NCBI GenBank assembly: GCA_002344965.1
Contig: DDUU01000046.1
Location: 1-64,000 of the forward strand
DNA: 64,000 bases
Reading direction: 5' to 3'
From: Candidatus Tepidiaquacellales bacterium UBA2330
GTDB taxonomy: Bacteria; Bacteroidota; Ignavibacteria; Tepidaquicellales; Tepidaquicellaceae
The position numbers and the translations under genes were made by a program. Each line of letters starts with the position of its first letter. The stretch's first letter is position 1. Shown here piece after piece: positions 26,624-35,369 of the stretch. The notes beneath the pieces are model-generated. The model was not told where the DNA came from. It made no database searches and saw only the letters and a list, made by a program, of their open reading frames with translations.

Positions 26624-27094
26624 TTATTTAAATTTTAATTTGATTTTTGATTCCAGTATATCACCGAAATTTATTTCCCTGTATTCCTCAGTATTTTTTT
26701 TCCCTTTTTCTTTTTTTTGAATTTCAATTCCGATCTTTCCGTCATTCTCAGACACCATTGTAAGCTTACCCGTAACATCCTCATCTCCTGACAGAATTGC
26801 CTCAATGTCCCTGCCTATATGCTTTTCCAGCTGCCATATGAATTTGAAAGACCTTTCCGCACCGGGAGATGAAACCTGCAGTTTTGAAATGTCCGCTGAT
26901 GCGATTTTTTCTTCTATCAGATCATCAAGCTCATGATTTATTTTAACCAGCTCATCAATATTAATTCCTTTTCTGTTATCTACATAAATCTCCAGTACCT
27001 TTGTTCCTTTCTCTCCCCTGAGTATGTAATCAATTATTTTGTAATCAGATCTGCTGAAGTAATCTTCGGCGATATTCTTAATCTCAGTTTCCAT
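26624..27094 (-). CDS. rimP: Ribosome maturation factor RimP
   Basis: The 156-residue protein has the two RimP domains: an N-terminal alpha/beta domain with VLEIYVDNRKGINIDELVKI and the signature VSSPGAERSFK, and a C-terminal Sm-like barrel with VTGKLTMVSENDGKIGIEI. It assists assembly of the 30S subunit. It is the first gene of the nusA-infB operon. A promoter-like sequence and a hairpin occupy the 60 bases just upstream. Confidence 0.96.
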   Translation of the reverse strand: METEIKNIAEDYFSRSDYKIIDYILRGEKGTKVLEIYVDNRKGINIDELVKINHELDDLIEEKIASADISKLQVSSPGAERSFKFIWQLEKHIGRDIEAILSGDEDVTGKLTMVSENDGKIGIEIQKKEKGKKNTEEYREINFGDILESKIKLKFK

Positions 27095-27100
27095 TTTTAT

Positions 27101-27128
27101 AAAAAAAAAGTGGGTTCGACAAACCCAC
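27101..27128 (-). terminator. Terminator-like hairpin next to the rimP start
   Basis: GTGGGTT (27110-27116) pairs with AACCCAC (27122-27128) around CGACA, and the minus strand then reads nine T (27101-27109) before the rimP ATG. The shape is that of an intrinsic terminator, but no minus-strand gene upstream needs one before 29048. It could limit read-through into the operon or act as an attenuator. Confidence 0.5.
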
Positions 27129-27129
27129 C

Positions 27130-27157
27130 ATTATATATTCATTTCAAAGCTGTTCAA
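27130..27157 (-). promoter_or_regulatory. Candidate promoter of the rimP-nusA-infB operon
   Basis: The minus strand has TTGAAC (27152-27157), a 16-base spacer and a perfect TATAAT (27130-27135). Initiation seven or so bases on would begin within the hairpin 27110-27128, leaving a leader of roughly 30 bases. Confidence 0.55.
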
Positions 27158-27382
27158 GTTACTTTTAATAAGGGAAAATTTCAAGGCATTGTTTATCGTC
27201 CCTCAATTTAATTTTACTATCTGCTTTCCAAAACTGCTGATTGGTTTTTTAATCGTCGTTTCAAAAACAGTATATGAATGTTTTAAAGAATTTATTTATA
27301 TTTGTTTAAACTAATACCGGATTGTATTATTAAATATTCCGGCTCTTATTTATTAATCATTTTTTAATTTAATCTAAATAAA

Positions 27383-28891
27383 ATGAAAAAAACATTAAAG
27401 ATTTTTACGGCAGCATTGTTTTTTGCTTTTACCGGAAATTCCTTTGCAGGACCAAAGATCACTTTTACTGAGCTTATTATAGCAGCTGAAAAAGACGCAA
27501 AATTAACAGCAGCAGCTCATCAGTTAGCAGCACAGAAAAATCTGCCTGTTACAATTCTTACTGCAGATAAAGTAACAATTGACGCCAGGGGAATTGAAAA
27601 CGGGAATGTAGTATATACAGTCATAACAAATCCCGCTGACATCTATGATAACTCTTTCACATTATTTTTTGAAGAAGCGGTAAAAGGATATGACCTGTCT
27701 GCATCTCTGTTAATTTATCCCAATGGAAATGTAATTGATAACACAAACGGTCTTTACAGATATCAGCTTGATCAGAGCGCAAGAGGACTGGAAAAATTTC
27801 TGCTCATTGCCGACTGGACATTTGACAGAGTATGGGCATTTAATCCTGAAAACGGAAATCTGATTGATACTGCTTTTATCTCGCACAGCAATCCGCAGCT
27901 TCAAAGTCCGAAGCACGCTCTTCAGACTCATGACAATTTTATTTTAGTTGCTGATCAGATCTCGGATCTTGTACAGAAATTTGATACAAGCGGATTTTAT
28001 ATCAGTCATTTCGCACCTTCAGGCGGAGTAAATACTTCTATTGTTGATAATATGAGAGGCATAGCATTCAGACCAAACAGAAATCTGCTGGCTACAGTAG
28101 GCAGCGGTACAAATCAGAATACTATTCAGGAATTTGATATGAGCGGAAACCACATTGGAAGTTTTATATCTCTCGGTACTTTGAACAGTCCGTTTGATAT
28201 TCATTACAGAAGCAATGATATTCTTGTTACAAATTCATCCGGACCAAACGATGTTACAAGATATAATCACAGCGGAACATTTATATCAAACTTCATAGTA
28301 AGCGCAAATCTTACTTTTCCGCAGCAGGTATTAAGAATGCCGAACGGAAATCTCGCAGTGTGCGGATTCAGCTCGCCGTCCGGATTGATTCATTTTGATT
28401 CATCAGGAAACTATATCCGCTCGATGTCAGCCGTTACGGGGTTAAGAGGAGCTTACCTTCTGGGCAACGGAAACTATCTCGTAACAAATGCTACCGGTGT
28501 TATTGAAATGGACAGCACTTCCGGAAGTTTAATCAGGATTGTAGCTTCAGGATCTAACTTTCAGTATATTTCCGAATACATTCCGGGAGGACTTGTCGGT
28601 CTTTCAAATATTTCTAATGCTGTTCCGGAAAATTTTTCATTAAATCAGAATTATCCAAATCCTTTTAATCCGAATACAAATATCATTTATCAGATCTCAG
28701 TCAGAGGTAATGTAAATTTATCTGTTTATGATGTGCTTGGCAATGACGTAATGACATTGGTGAATGAGAATCAGAACCCGGGAACGTATTCAGTTAATTT
28801 TGACGGAAGTAATTTCTCCAGCGGAATATATTTTTATAAATTAACGGCAGGAGATTTTTCTGAAACAAAGCGGATGATTTTACTGAAGTAA
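27383..28891 (+). CDS. Secreted NHL/propeller-like protein with T9SS sorting domain
   Basis: The 502-residue protein has a signal peptide (about 1-22, ending SFAG), a short N-terminal region and, from about 125 to 400, irregular repeats of the type FDxSGxxI with hydrophobic strands (QKFDTSGFYISHF, QEFDMSGNHIGSF, THFDSSGNYIRSM-like), suggesting an NHL-type beta-propeller. The C-terminal 80 or so residues are a type A sorting domain: NQNYPNPFNPNTNIIY, VYDVLGNDVMTLVNE, SSGIYFYKLTAG and KRMILLK. It is thus predicted to reach the cell surface by T9SS. It is transcribed alone, divergent from rimP, and ended by a strong hairpin. Ligand unknown. Confidence 0.83.
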   Translation: MKKTLKIFTAALFFAFTGNSFAGPKITFTELIIAAEKDAKLTAAAHQLAAQKNLPVTILTADKVTIDARGIENGNVVYTVITNPADIYDNSFTLFFEEAVKGYDLSASLLIYPNGNVIDNTNGLYRYQLDQSARGLEKFLLIADWTFDRVWAFNPENGNLIDTAFISHSNPQLQSPKHALQTHDNFILVADQISDLVQKFDTSGFYISHFAPSGGVNTSIVDNMRGIAFRPNRNLLATVGSGTNQNTIQEFDMSGNHIGSFISLGTLNSPFDIHYRSNDILVTNSSGPNDVTRYNHSGTFISNFIVSANLTFPQQVLRMPNGNLAVCGFSSPSGLIHFDSSGNYIRSMSAVTGLRGAYLLGNGNYLVTNATGVIEMDSTSGSLIRIVASGSNFQYISEYIPGGLVGLSNISNAVPENFSLNQNYPNPFNPNTNIIYQISVRGNVNLSVYDVLGNDVMTLVNENQNPGTYSVNFDGSNFSSGIYFYKLTAGDFSETKRMILLK

Positions 28892-28918
28892 AGATCTTAC
28901 TAATTCAGATGCTGTAAT

Positions 28919-28960
28919 AAAAAGCAGAGCTGCGGAATGATTCCGTAACTCTGCTTTTTT
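28919..28960. terminator. Bidirectional intrinsic terminator
   Basis: AAAAGCAGAG and CTCTGCTTTT flank an inner TGCGGAA/TTCCGTA pair, giving a stem of about 17 bp with one bulge; T-runs lie on the 3' side on both strands. It separates the convergent sorting-domain gene and the FISUMP gene. Confidence 0.85.
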
Positions 28961-29047
28961 AATTGAAAGAAAGTTCTGATATATTTTTTAAAAAATTTCC
29001 TTTATTAATTTATTACGATAAAATTTCCTGAATGTATTTTTCTTTAT

Positions 29048-29752
29048 CTATTCACTGATGCACCGAACCGAAAAACCATATTCCTTATATCCTGCTAAGT
29101 TGTTTACATTACCGAAAGCGCTGCCGAGACTTATATATCTGCCCTTTCCGCCGCTTTCATCAGAGCTCCACAAATAGCAGTTATAATCTTTGACATTAAA
29201 ATTTCCATAATAGTATCTGTATCCTCCGGGCAGCGCAGTGAATCCGCTTTCGTCAGTTCCGTTACCGTCAGCAGCCCAGCCTTCTGAGCTTTTCATTTTA
29301 TTTCCGGCGGCATTTTCCCCTCCGAGAAAATCTGTCAGAGCTTTCCAGTCATTGTCATCAGGTATCCGCCATCCTTCAGGTGCAAGTCCTCTCGGATCAT
29401 TTACCGCATACCAGTTATACAGTTTTCCGAATTTCTTTCCGTTTTCCGGATCATTATCATAATAGCACTATGCGGGCTTTCCTTCCAGACCGGCTTTCTC
29501 CCAATCTGCATTGTTTGTTATTTCCTCAATCGGATCTCCGTTCCTGAATACGGAAACATCTGTGTTTTTTTTCATCCAGACCTGCTCTCCGATCCTGACC
29601 GAAGTTTGCTCCTTGAGTTCGGAAATATCTGATTTCTTATCCTTCGGATTTTTTTTCTGTGCAGAGTTTATGACTGAGGCTGAACCTGAAATTAAGAATG
29701 TCAAAATAACTACCGTAAAGATCAGTAATTTAATAAATGTTCGAAGTTTCAT
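29048..29752 (-). pseudogene. FISUMP-domain secreted protein interrupted by in-frame TAG
   Basis: Reading from ATG at 29752, residues 1-31 form a signal peptide or anchor. The sequence then shows VRIGEQVWMKKNTDVSVFRN and GLEGKPA, followed by TAG at 29468-29470. The same frame goes on without other interruption: CYYDNDPENGKKFGKLYNWY, RGLAPEGWRIPDDNDWKALT, FTALPGGYRYYYGNF and the end YGFSVRCISE at 29048. These are the hallmarks of the Fibrobacter succinogenes major paralogous (FISUMP) domain, in which the position of the TAG is normally Trp or Tyr. One base change (TGG to TAG) would explain it. A downstream ATG at 29296 would give only the last third. It is a recent pseudogene, a sequencing error, or read-through; the first is most likely. 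Confidence 0.85.
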
Positions 29753-30143
29753 TTTGTTTTTTTAGTTTCAAAAAAGAATTTTTAAATAATTATATTTTAG
29801 TTGCGGAAATAAAAGTCAAAAAATTTTTAATCGTCAAACTTAAGAGCAATGCTGTCTGAAATATTTTTAAATAAGAAAATTTTTGTCAAATTTATATTAG
29901 TATGCAGTTTTAGATCAATCTGTTTAGAAGACCCGCCTTTGAAAAATTGCCGAAATTCATTAGCGGAGATTTATATAAGCGATACAACTTTAATTTTAAA
30001 ACTAAACGGTTTGGAAAGATGTGACTTAAAAGCTGACTCACCTGCTGACAGATTTTGAGAAATAATTTAATCAATTCTGCAGTCAGGCATGACTGTATTA
30101 AAATAAAAATCTGATTTCATTATATTTAAATAAAATTTGAATA
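29753..30143. other. Intergenic stretch without a supported gene
   Basis: This AT-rich stretch of 391 bases separates the divergent FISUMP pseudogene and the DUF3347 gene. A 69-codon frame (29849-30058) lacks a ribosome site and homology. A small palindrome, CAGTCA-GGCA-TGACTG at 30080-30095, lies 48 bases ahead of the next start and could be a protein-binding site. Confidence 0.5.
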
Positions 30144-30791
30144 ATGAGAATAACTATACTAAATATATTATTATTTATTTTTCTTGCCGGAAGTCTGAAA
30201 GCGGAAATGTTATATTCTCCCGCAGATTCCACTGTCGTAAGCGATACCTTAAAAAGCAGATTTGAGATCCGGCAGTTGCCTCATATCAAAACAGATTCTG
30301 AAACCGAAACTGTTTTTGAAGGACCGGGACTCGCGCCGCAGAATGTCAGAGTTGTATTCAATGATTTCTTTAAACAGTATCTTGCAATCAAAGACGCGCT
30401 TGTCTATAATGACTCATACAGTGCAGTGAGAAACACGGTAAAACTTCTTGATGACATGAGATCAAAATCTGCTGACATTGAAATCCTTAGTAAGGATGAT
30501 ATCTGGATCTTCTTTATGAGTAATTATGATAATATCAGGAAAAAAGCTGAGTCAGCTACATTTATTGCCGAGCAGCGGTTTTTATTCAATGAAATTACAT
30601 CAGGATTAAAGACTTTTATAAAGCAATACGGACTGTTTGATAAAACAATTTATCTTATGCAGAACGCTTCCGATTCCGTATCTGTCAATGCGGAATGGTT
30701 ATCAGATAAGAGAGATGAAAAAAATCCCTATCTGGGATTAATGAAGGATACATCATTTGTAAAAGTAAAGGAAGTCTGGAAATTCAAATAG
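30144..30791 (+). CDS. Exported DUF3347-like protein lacking the usual Cys/His residues
   Basis: The 215-residue protein has a signal peptide (1-20, GSLKA) and, from about 70 on, the DUF3347 layout: FNDFFKQYLAIKDALVYNDS, AVRNTVKLLDDM, FLFNEITSGLKTFIKQYG, IYLMQNASD, WLSDKRDEKNPYLGLM. In the family as I know it the segment after the helices reads VYxxHCPM and a Cys follows NPYxGxxM; both are thought to bind metal. Here the corresponding residues are LMQNAS and MKDTSFV, so no Cys or His remains. The family is often found with heavy-metal efflux and in outer envelope complexes. The protein has probably lost metal binding or has another task. It stands alone. Confidence 0.65.
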   Translation: MRITILNILLFIFLAGSLKAEMLYSPADSTVVSDTLKSRFEIRQLPHIKTDSETETVFEGPGLAPQNVRVVFNDFFKQYLAIKDALVYNDSYSAVRNTVKLLDDMRSKSADIEILSKDDIWIFFMSNYDNIRKKAESATFIAEQRFLFNEITSGLKTFIKQYGLFDKTIYLMQNASDSVSVNAEWLSDKRDEKNPYLGLMKDTSFVKVKEVWKFK

Positions 30792-30928
30792 AATTTTTCA
30801 ACTGCTGATTTTAAAGTTAAGTTAAATAATTATTCATTTGACTGCGGGTTTTTTAATTCCGGGAAATGTCATTTGCAGATAATGGAAATTGAATTCTATA
30901 ATAGTTAATTTCTAAAAAATAATTTTTC

Positions 30929-32650
30929 ATGAAAAAAATCTATACTGTTTTACTTCTTCTTTTTATTCTGTTTGCATCGAGAATCTATTCACAGTGGTCT
31001 TCCGACTCTACAGTAAACCTGATGGTCAGCGATCTGAACGGTGATCAGGCGCTTCCGAAAATTTCACTGACTTCCGACGGGGGATGTTATATTAGCTGGT
31101 TTGATAACAGGTCCGGAAGTTATGCAGTGTATCTTCAGAGATTAAATTCCGTCGGAGTAAAGCAGTTTGCAAATGACGGAATCCTTATAAGCGGAAATCC
31201 GCAGAGTTCATCACTTGTTGACTGGGATATGATAACTGACAATGCTGATAATGCCGTCATAGTATTTACAGATACTCGTAACGGCTCTTCAATAAATCCA
31301 TTTGCTTACAGGATCAGCCCTTCGGGAAATTTCCTCTGGGGAAGTAACGGAGTAGCACTGGCTGGTGATGCGGGGACATATCAGCCAAATCCGAAAGTGA
31401 TACAGACTACTGATTCAGGTTTTATATTTACATGGGTTTACGGTTCGTCGCCAAACAAAATTGCGTTTCAGAAATTATCACCTGCAGGCGCAAAGCTATG
31501 GGGCGCAGATCCGGTTTATATTGAAGGCGGAGCTTCGGAAAATTATACATTTCCGTCTCTGGTGAAATCTGATAACGGCTCTGTAATTGCATTATGGAGC
31601 GGATATACAGGATCTTTCATTAATCCCGGAAATTACCGGCTTTACAGCAGGAAAATCTCTTCCGTCGCATCTTCATTATGGCAGGATACTGTCTATTCGC
31701 TGGGAAGAGTAACAGGATTTTTTGTACCGAAGATCTTCAGCGACGGAAATAACGGAGCTCTTTATGTCTGGCAGGATGACAGAAGTTCATCAAATCTCCA
31801 GAGCTCTTATGTTCAGCATATCTCATCTTCAGGAGTAAGAAATTTTCCGCTTAACGGTTCGGAAGTTTCGCTGTCTTCCGGCAACAATAAATTTGACGCA
31901 TGGGCTTCATATATGTCTGCAACAGGAGAAACATATATAATTTTCAAAATGGCGAATTCCAGTCAGAGCCAGTTCGCAGTTTACGGACAGAAATTATCAT
32001 CTGCCGGTATCAGACAGTGGGGAAATGACGGAATTTCATTTCAGCCCTTCGGACAGAATTCAATGGAAAGATTGCTTGTGTTAACAAAAGACACTTCGAT
32101 AGTTTTTATATTTAATGAATCCATATTCGGATCGGCGAATAATCAGATCAGATATTTTAATTCAGACAGAAACGGCAATATCGGTTGGGGCGGATATATA
32201 CATTATCTGAGCAGCGTTGGTTCGGGAAAGTTAAGACTTACCGGCGTAATAAATTCCGCGGGAATGAGTATGCTCGCATGGAGCGACAGAAGGCAGGACG
32301 GCGGCGGGATATATGCTCAGAATATAAATTCAAACGGCACGCTCGGAAATCTGACAGGTATTAATTCAAATCTGTACGAAACTCCTGTAAGCTTTTTTCT
32401 TTCACAGAATTATCCAAATCCTTTTAACCCGAAGACTATTATCAGATATACTTTATCAAAGTTTAACTATGTTTCATTGAAAGTGTTTGATGTGAAAGGG
32501 AATGAAGTAACGACCCTTGTAAAAGAGAAACAGAATGAGGGAACGTATTCGGCTGAATTCGACGGAAGTAATTATCCCAGCGGAGTTTATTTTTATAAAC
32601 TGACAGCAGGTGAATTTGAAACGGTGAAAAGAATGATTCTTGTAAAATAA
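30929..32650 (+). CDS. Large secreted protein with T9SS sorting domain
   Basis: The 573-residue protein has a signal peptide (1-22, ending IYSQ) and a body of repeats in which a WFDNRSG-, FTDTRNG-, WQDDRSS- or WSDRRQDG-type segment is followed by Ala/Tyr-hydrophobic-Gln and S-x-G. This D-R repeat is often seen in surface proteins with a predicted beta-propeller. The sorting domain runs from QNYPNPFNPKTIIRY through VFDVKGNEVTTLVKE and SGVYFYKLTAGEF to KRMILVK. It is followed after 23 bases by a small outer-membrane barrel gene, so the two may be one operon. Function not known. Confidence 0.83.
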   Translation: MKKIYTVLLLLFILFASRIYSQWSSDSTVNLMVSDLNGDQALPKISLTSDGGCYISWFDNRSGSYAVYLQRLNSVGVKQFANDGILISGNPQSSSLVDWDMITDNADNAVIVFTDTRNGSSINPFAYRISPSGNFLWGSNGVALAGDAGTYQPNPKVIQTTDSGFIFTWVYGSSPNKIAFQKLSPAGAKLWGADPVYIEGGASENYTFPSLVKSDNGSVIALWSGYTGSFINPGNYRLYSRKISSVASSLWQDTVYSLGRVTGFFVPKIFSDGNNGALYVWQDDRSSSNLQSSYVQHISSSGVRNFPLNGSEVSLSSGNNKFDAWASYMSATGETYIIFKMANSSQSQFAVYGQKLSSAGIRQWGNDGISFQPFGQNSMERLLVLTKDTSIVFIFNESIFGSANNQIRYFNSDRNGNIGWGGYIHYLSSVGSGKLRLTGVINSAGMSMLAWSDRRQDGGGIYAQNINSNGTLGNLTGINSNLYETPVSFFLSQNYPNPFNPKTIIRYTLSKFNYVSLKVFDVKGNEVTTLVKEKQNEGTYSAEFDGSNYPSGVYFYKLTAGEFETVKRMILVK

Positions 32651-32673
32651 TTTCTTAAAACTGGATACATTTT

Positions 32674-33261
32674 ATGATACAAATAAATGTAAGACTGATA
32701 ATGCTAATTTGCCTGTTAATTATTTCAGGTGTTATCAGTCCGGCATATTTATCAGCTCAGCAATCCGATCTCAGATTAAATTCCGTTAAACCTTATCTGA
32801 GTTTTCCGCAGGAAAGACAGCAGACTGCAATAGAAGACATTAGTCTTTTGGGAGTACTGTTTCCGTTAAACCCGATATTTCTTATTGAGAATAAAAGATT
32901 TTATGCGGGCATTACAAAAGAATTTTCTATAGGAAAATTTCCTTTCGGAAGATTCGCAACTGAGTATTCGCTTATTTTCAGAGAGACGCGGGTAAATCAT
33001 TTAAGGTTTTCATACAACTTTGATATTCCTCTGGAAGCCGGTGATTTTGCAGCTATTCTGATATCGGCAGGCGGCGGATATTTTACCGACTTTGACAAAA
33101 AAGGATATTTCCCTCAATTGTCTTTTGGCTTACTGCTTCCCGCAACGGAAATTATTTCCGTTAGTCTTTATTTTAAAACGCGTTATACATTTATGGATGA
33201 TAAATCTAAATCAGATATTTTTGATATTTCACTCGGATTCAGTTCAGTATATTACTTTTAA
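32674..33261 (+). CDS. Small outer-membrane beta-barrel-like protein
   Basis: The 195-residue protein has a signal peptide (about 1-29, ending YLSAQ) and a body of alternating amphipathic strands (YAGITKEFSIGKF, RFATEYSLIFRET, AAILISAGGGYFTDF, ISVSLYFKTRYTF), finishing SLGFSSVYYF with a terminal Phe, as is usual for outer-membrane barrels. The length suits an 8-stranded barrel. It lies 23 bases behind the sorting-domain protein and its stop codon touches the next gene. No family was recognised. Confidence 0.6.
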   Translation: MIQINVRLIMLICLLIISGVISPAYLSAQQSDLRLNSVKPYLSFPQERQQTAIEDISLLGVLFPLNPIFLIENKRFYAGITKEFSIGKFPFGRFATEYSLIFRETRVNHLRFSYNFDIPLEAGDFAAILISAGGGYFTDFDKKGYFPQLSFGLLLPATEIISVSLYFKTRYTFMDDKSKSDIFDISLGFSSVYYF

Positions 33262-33969
33262 GTGACTTCACTCGTGAACAGATATGAAAGACAGATCAGA
33301 CTAAAGGAGATCGGCACTGACGGTCAAATGAAATTAAAAAAAGCTTCTGTACTTGTGATAGGCGCGGGCGGAATAGGATGTCCGCTGCTTTCATATCTTT
33401 GCGCATCAGGTGTAGGTAAGATAGGAATAGCTGATTATGATAAAGTAGATATTTCAAATCTTCACAGACAGGTACTTTACAATGAATCTCAGACCGGAAT
33501 GTACAAAACCGAAGCTGCGATGGAAAATCTGATCAGATTAAATTCAGAAACCGAGTTCCGTATATTTAATACAAGCGTAGGAAAAACAAACGGCCGTAAT
33601 ATTATCGGAGATTTTGATATTATCGCAGATGCGACAGATAATTTAAGATCGAGATATATTATAAATGATCTCTGCGTCGAAATGAAAAAACCATTAATAT
33701 GGGGAGCTGTAAATAAATTTGAACTGCAGGTTTCGGTATTTAACTGCAGCGGCGGTACTGATCTCAGAAAAGTTTTTCCGGAAATAAATCCGGAAGCAAA
33801 TTTAAAAAGCTGCGAAGAGCAGGGAGTGACCGGACCGGTTCCGGGTCTGGCTGCAATGATTATGTCCGCTGAAGCAATTAAGATCATCACCGGCTGCGGA
33901 GCTGTACTGTGTAATGAAATGCTCATTATAAATACCCTGACCAATGAATTCAGAAAAATTGCATTCTGA
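33262..33969 (+). CDS. ThiF/MoeB-type adenylyltransferase (E1-like)
   Basis: The 235-residue protein shows the E1-like nucleotide-binding fold: YERQIRLKEIGTDGQMKL, VIGAGGIGCPLLSYL, ADYDKVDISNLHRQVLY and DATDNLRSRYIINDLC, then GVTGPVPGLAAMIMSAEAIK. It should activate a small ubiquitin-like sulfur carrier (MoaD or ThiS) by adenylation. The two CxxC pairs that bind zinc in MoeB are absent (TDLRKVFPE in place of CYRCLFPE, no C-terminal pair). The start is probably GTG at 33262, immediately after the previous stop; another GTG lies at 33274. The neighbours moaE and moaC-mog point to molybdenum cofactor synthesis and so to a MoeB role, but no moaD is nearby. Confidence 0.82.
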   Translation: MTSLVNRYERQIRLKEIGTDGQMKLKKASVLVIGAGGIGCPLLSYLCASGVGKIGIADYDKVDISNLHRQVLYNESQTGMYKTEAAMENLIRLNSETEFRIFNTSVGKTNGRNIIGDFDIIADATDNLRSRYIINDLCVEMKKPLIWGAVNKFELQVSVFNCSGGTDLRKVFPEINPEANLKSCEEQGVTGPVPGLAAMIMSAEAIKIITGCGAVLCNEMLIINTLTNEFRKIAF

Positions 33970-34005
33970 AAGAAATCCCGTGATCTTTAATGATTATATA
34001 TTTTT

Positions 34006-34410
34006 ATGAAATTAAAATATAAATATTTATCTGAAGGTAAAATCGATCCTGAAAAAATTTATTCCGGATTGAAAAGCAATGAAAGCAATACGGATTCGGG
34101 CGCGCAGTTTATTTTTATCGGAAGAGTGAGAAGCGATATAGTAAATGAGCGTAAAGTAAAAGCACTTCTTTATTCAGCTTATAATGACATGGCGGAAAAA
34201 ATAATAGGAGAGATCAGAGAAGAAATAATAAATGAATTTGAACTGACTGGACTTGATGTAATTCACGGTATCGGTAACATTAAAGCCGGTGAAATATCAT
34301 TTTATGTTTCAGGAATTTCAGCTCACAGAAGCAGAACCTCTGAAGCTGTTGATAAAACAGTAAAGAGAATTAAAAAGGAAGTTCCGATCTGGAAGAAAGA
34401 TGTTTTTTAA
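34006..34410 (+). CDS. moaE: Molybdopterin synthase catalytic subunit MoaE
   Basis: The 134-residue protein is the large subunit of molybdopterin synthase, which transfers sulfur from the MoaD thiocarboxylate to precursor Z. It shows FIFIGRVRSD with the following YSAYNDMAEK, HGIGNIKAGEISFYV, AHRSRTSEAVDKTVKRIK and the active-site segment VPIWKKDVF. The small partner MoaD is not in the window. It lies 36 bases after the E1-like gene and 18 before moaC-mog. Confidence 0.93.
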   Translation: MKLKYKYLSEGKIDPEKIYSGLKSNESNTDSGAQFIFIGRVRSDIVNERKVKALLYSAYNDMAEKIIGEIREEIINEFELTGLDVIHGIGNIKAGEISFYVSGISAHRSRTSEAVDKTVKRIKKEVPIWKKDVF

Positions 34411-34428
34411 TTAATAAGTAAAAGTGAA

Positions 34429-35337
34429 ATGATAGATATAACTGATAAGATAAATACATTAAGAACAGCTAAAGCTAAAGCTGTATTGAAAGTTTCAGAT
34501 GTCAGCATAAAGGCGATAAAAAATAATTCTGTTCCGAAAGGAGATGTATTTGCTTCAGCCCGGACTGCAGGATTATTAGCAGCGAAGAATACAAGTCTTA
34601 CTCTACCCCATTGTCATCCGATACCTGTTGAGTTCACGGAAATAAATTTTTTGATAAAGAAAAGTAATGTGATTGAAATAAATATTGAAGTGAAGACAAT
34701 TTATAAAACCGGATGTGAGATGGAAGCGCTTTACGGCGTATCGGTATGCGCGCTTACTGTTTATGATATGCTGAAACCTATTGATAAAAATATTATTATC
34801 GGTGAGATTTCGCTTACCTCAAAGAGCGGCGGTAAATCAGATACTTTGATCAGCAGCGCCGCGAATCTGAAAGCTTCCGTAATAGTGGTTTCGGATTCAG
34901 TGTTTTCAGGAAAATCAAAAGACACTTCCGGTAAAATCATTTCAGATAAACTGAAGTCATACGGAATTAAAGTAAAAAATAATCTGACTGTTCCGGATGA
35001 AGAGAAATTGCTTACTGATAAAATTAAAAAAGAAATTAAAAACGGAGCTGATATCATCATTACTACAGGCGGAACAGGAGCGTCAGCAAGAGACATCACC
35101 GGAGAGACTGTCAGGAAAATTATTGATAAAGATCTGTCGGGATTAATGGAAGCCGCAAGAATATTTGGTCAGAATAAAACCCCTTATTCGATGATGTCTG
35201 ACGGAGCTTCCGGCTTTTCAGGTAAAACGCTGATACTTACTTTTCCCGGTTCGCCTTCTGGCGTTAAGGATTACCTTAACGCTCTTTTACCTTACGTATT
35301 TCATTTATTTGATGTCAGAAAGGGAGAAAGACATTAG
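34429..35337 (+). CDS. moaCB: MoaC-Mog fusion (cyclic pyranopterin synthase/molybdopterin adenylyltransferase)
   Basis: The 302-residue protein joins two steps of molybdenum cofactor synthesis. Residues 1-135 are MoaC, with LPHCHPIP (59-66) and KTGCEMEALYGVSVCALTVY (93-112). Residues 148-302 are a MogA/MoaB domain, with VIVVSDSVFSGKSKDTSG, TTGGTGASARDITGETV (from about 202) and TFPGSPSGVKDYL. MoaC makes cyclic pyranopterin monophosphate together with MoaA; the Mog domain adenylates molybdopterin ahead of metal insertion. Such fusions are known in several phyla. The linker is short (about 133-147). moaA and moeA are not present nearby. It is last in a three-gene group with the E1-like gene and moaE. 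Confidence 0.93.
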   Translation: MIDITDKINTLRTAKAKAVLKVSDVSIKAIKNNSVPKGDVFASARTAGLLAAKNTSLTLPHCHPIPVEFTEINFLIKKSNVIEINIEVKTIYKTGCEMEALYGVSVCALTVYDMLKPIDKNIIIGEISLTSKSGGKSDTLISSAANLKASVIVVSDSVFSGKSKDTSGKIISDKLKSYGIKVKNNLTVPDEEKLLTDKIKKEIKNGADIIITTGGTGASARDITGETVRKIIDKDLSGLMEAARIFGQNKTPYSMMSDGASGFSGKTLILTFPGSPSGVKDYLNALLPYVFHLFDVRKGERH

Positions 35338-35369
35338 AAAATTCTGATCTGCAAATACTGATATTGAAA

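Noticed and set aside
29468..29470. TAG read as pyrrolysine or another special amino acid
   Set aside because: No sign of a pyrrolysine system in the window, and the protein family does not use it; a one-base change from TGG is simpler.
29849..30058. 69-codon plus-strand frame between the FISUMP gene and the DUF3347 gene
   Set aside because: No ribosome site, no signal peptide, no recognisable motif, and base composition like the non-coding surroundings.
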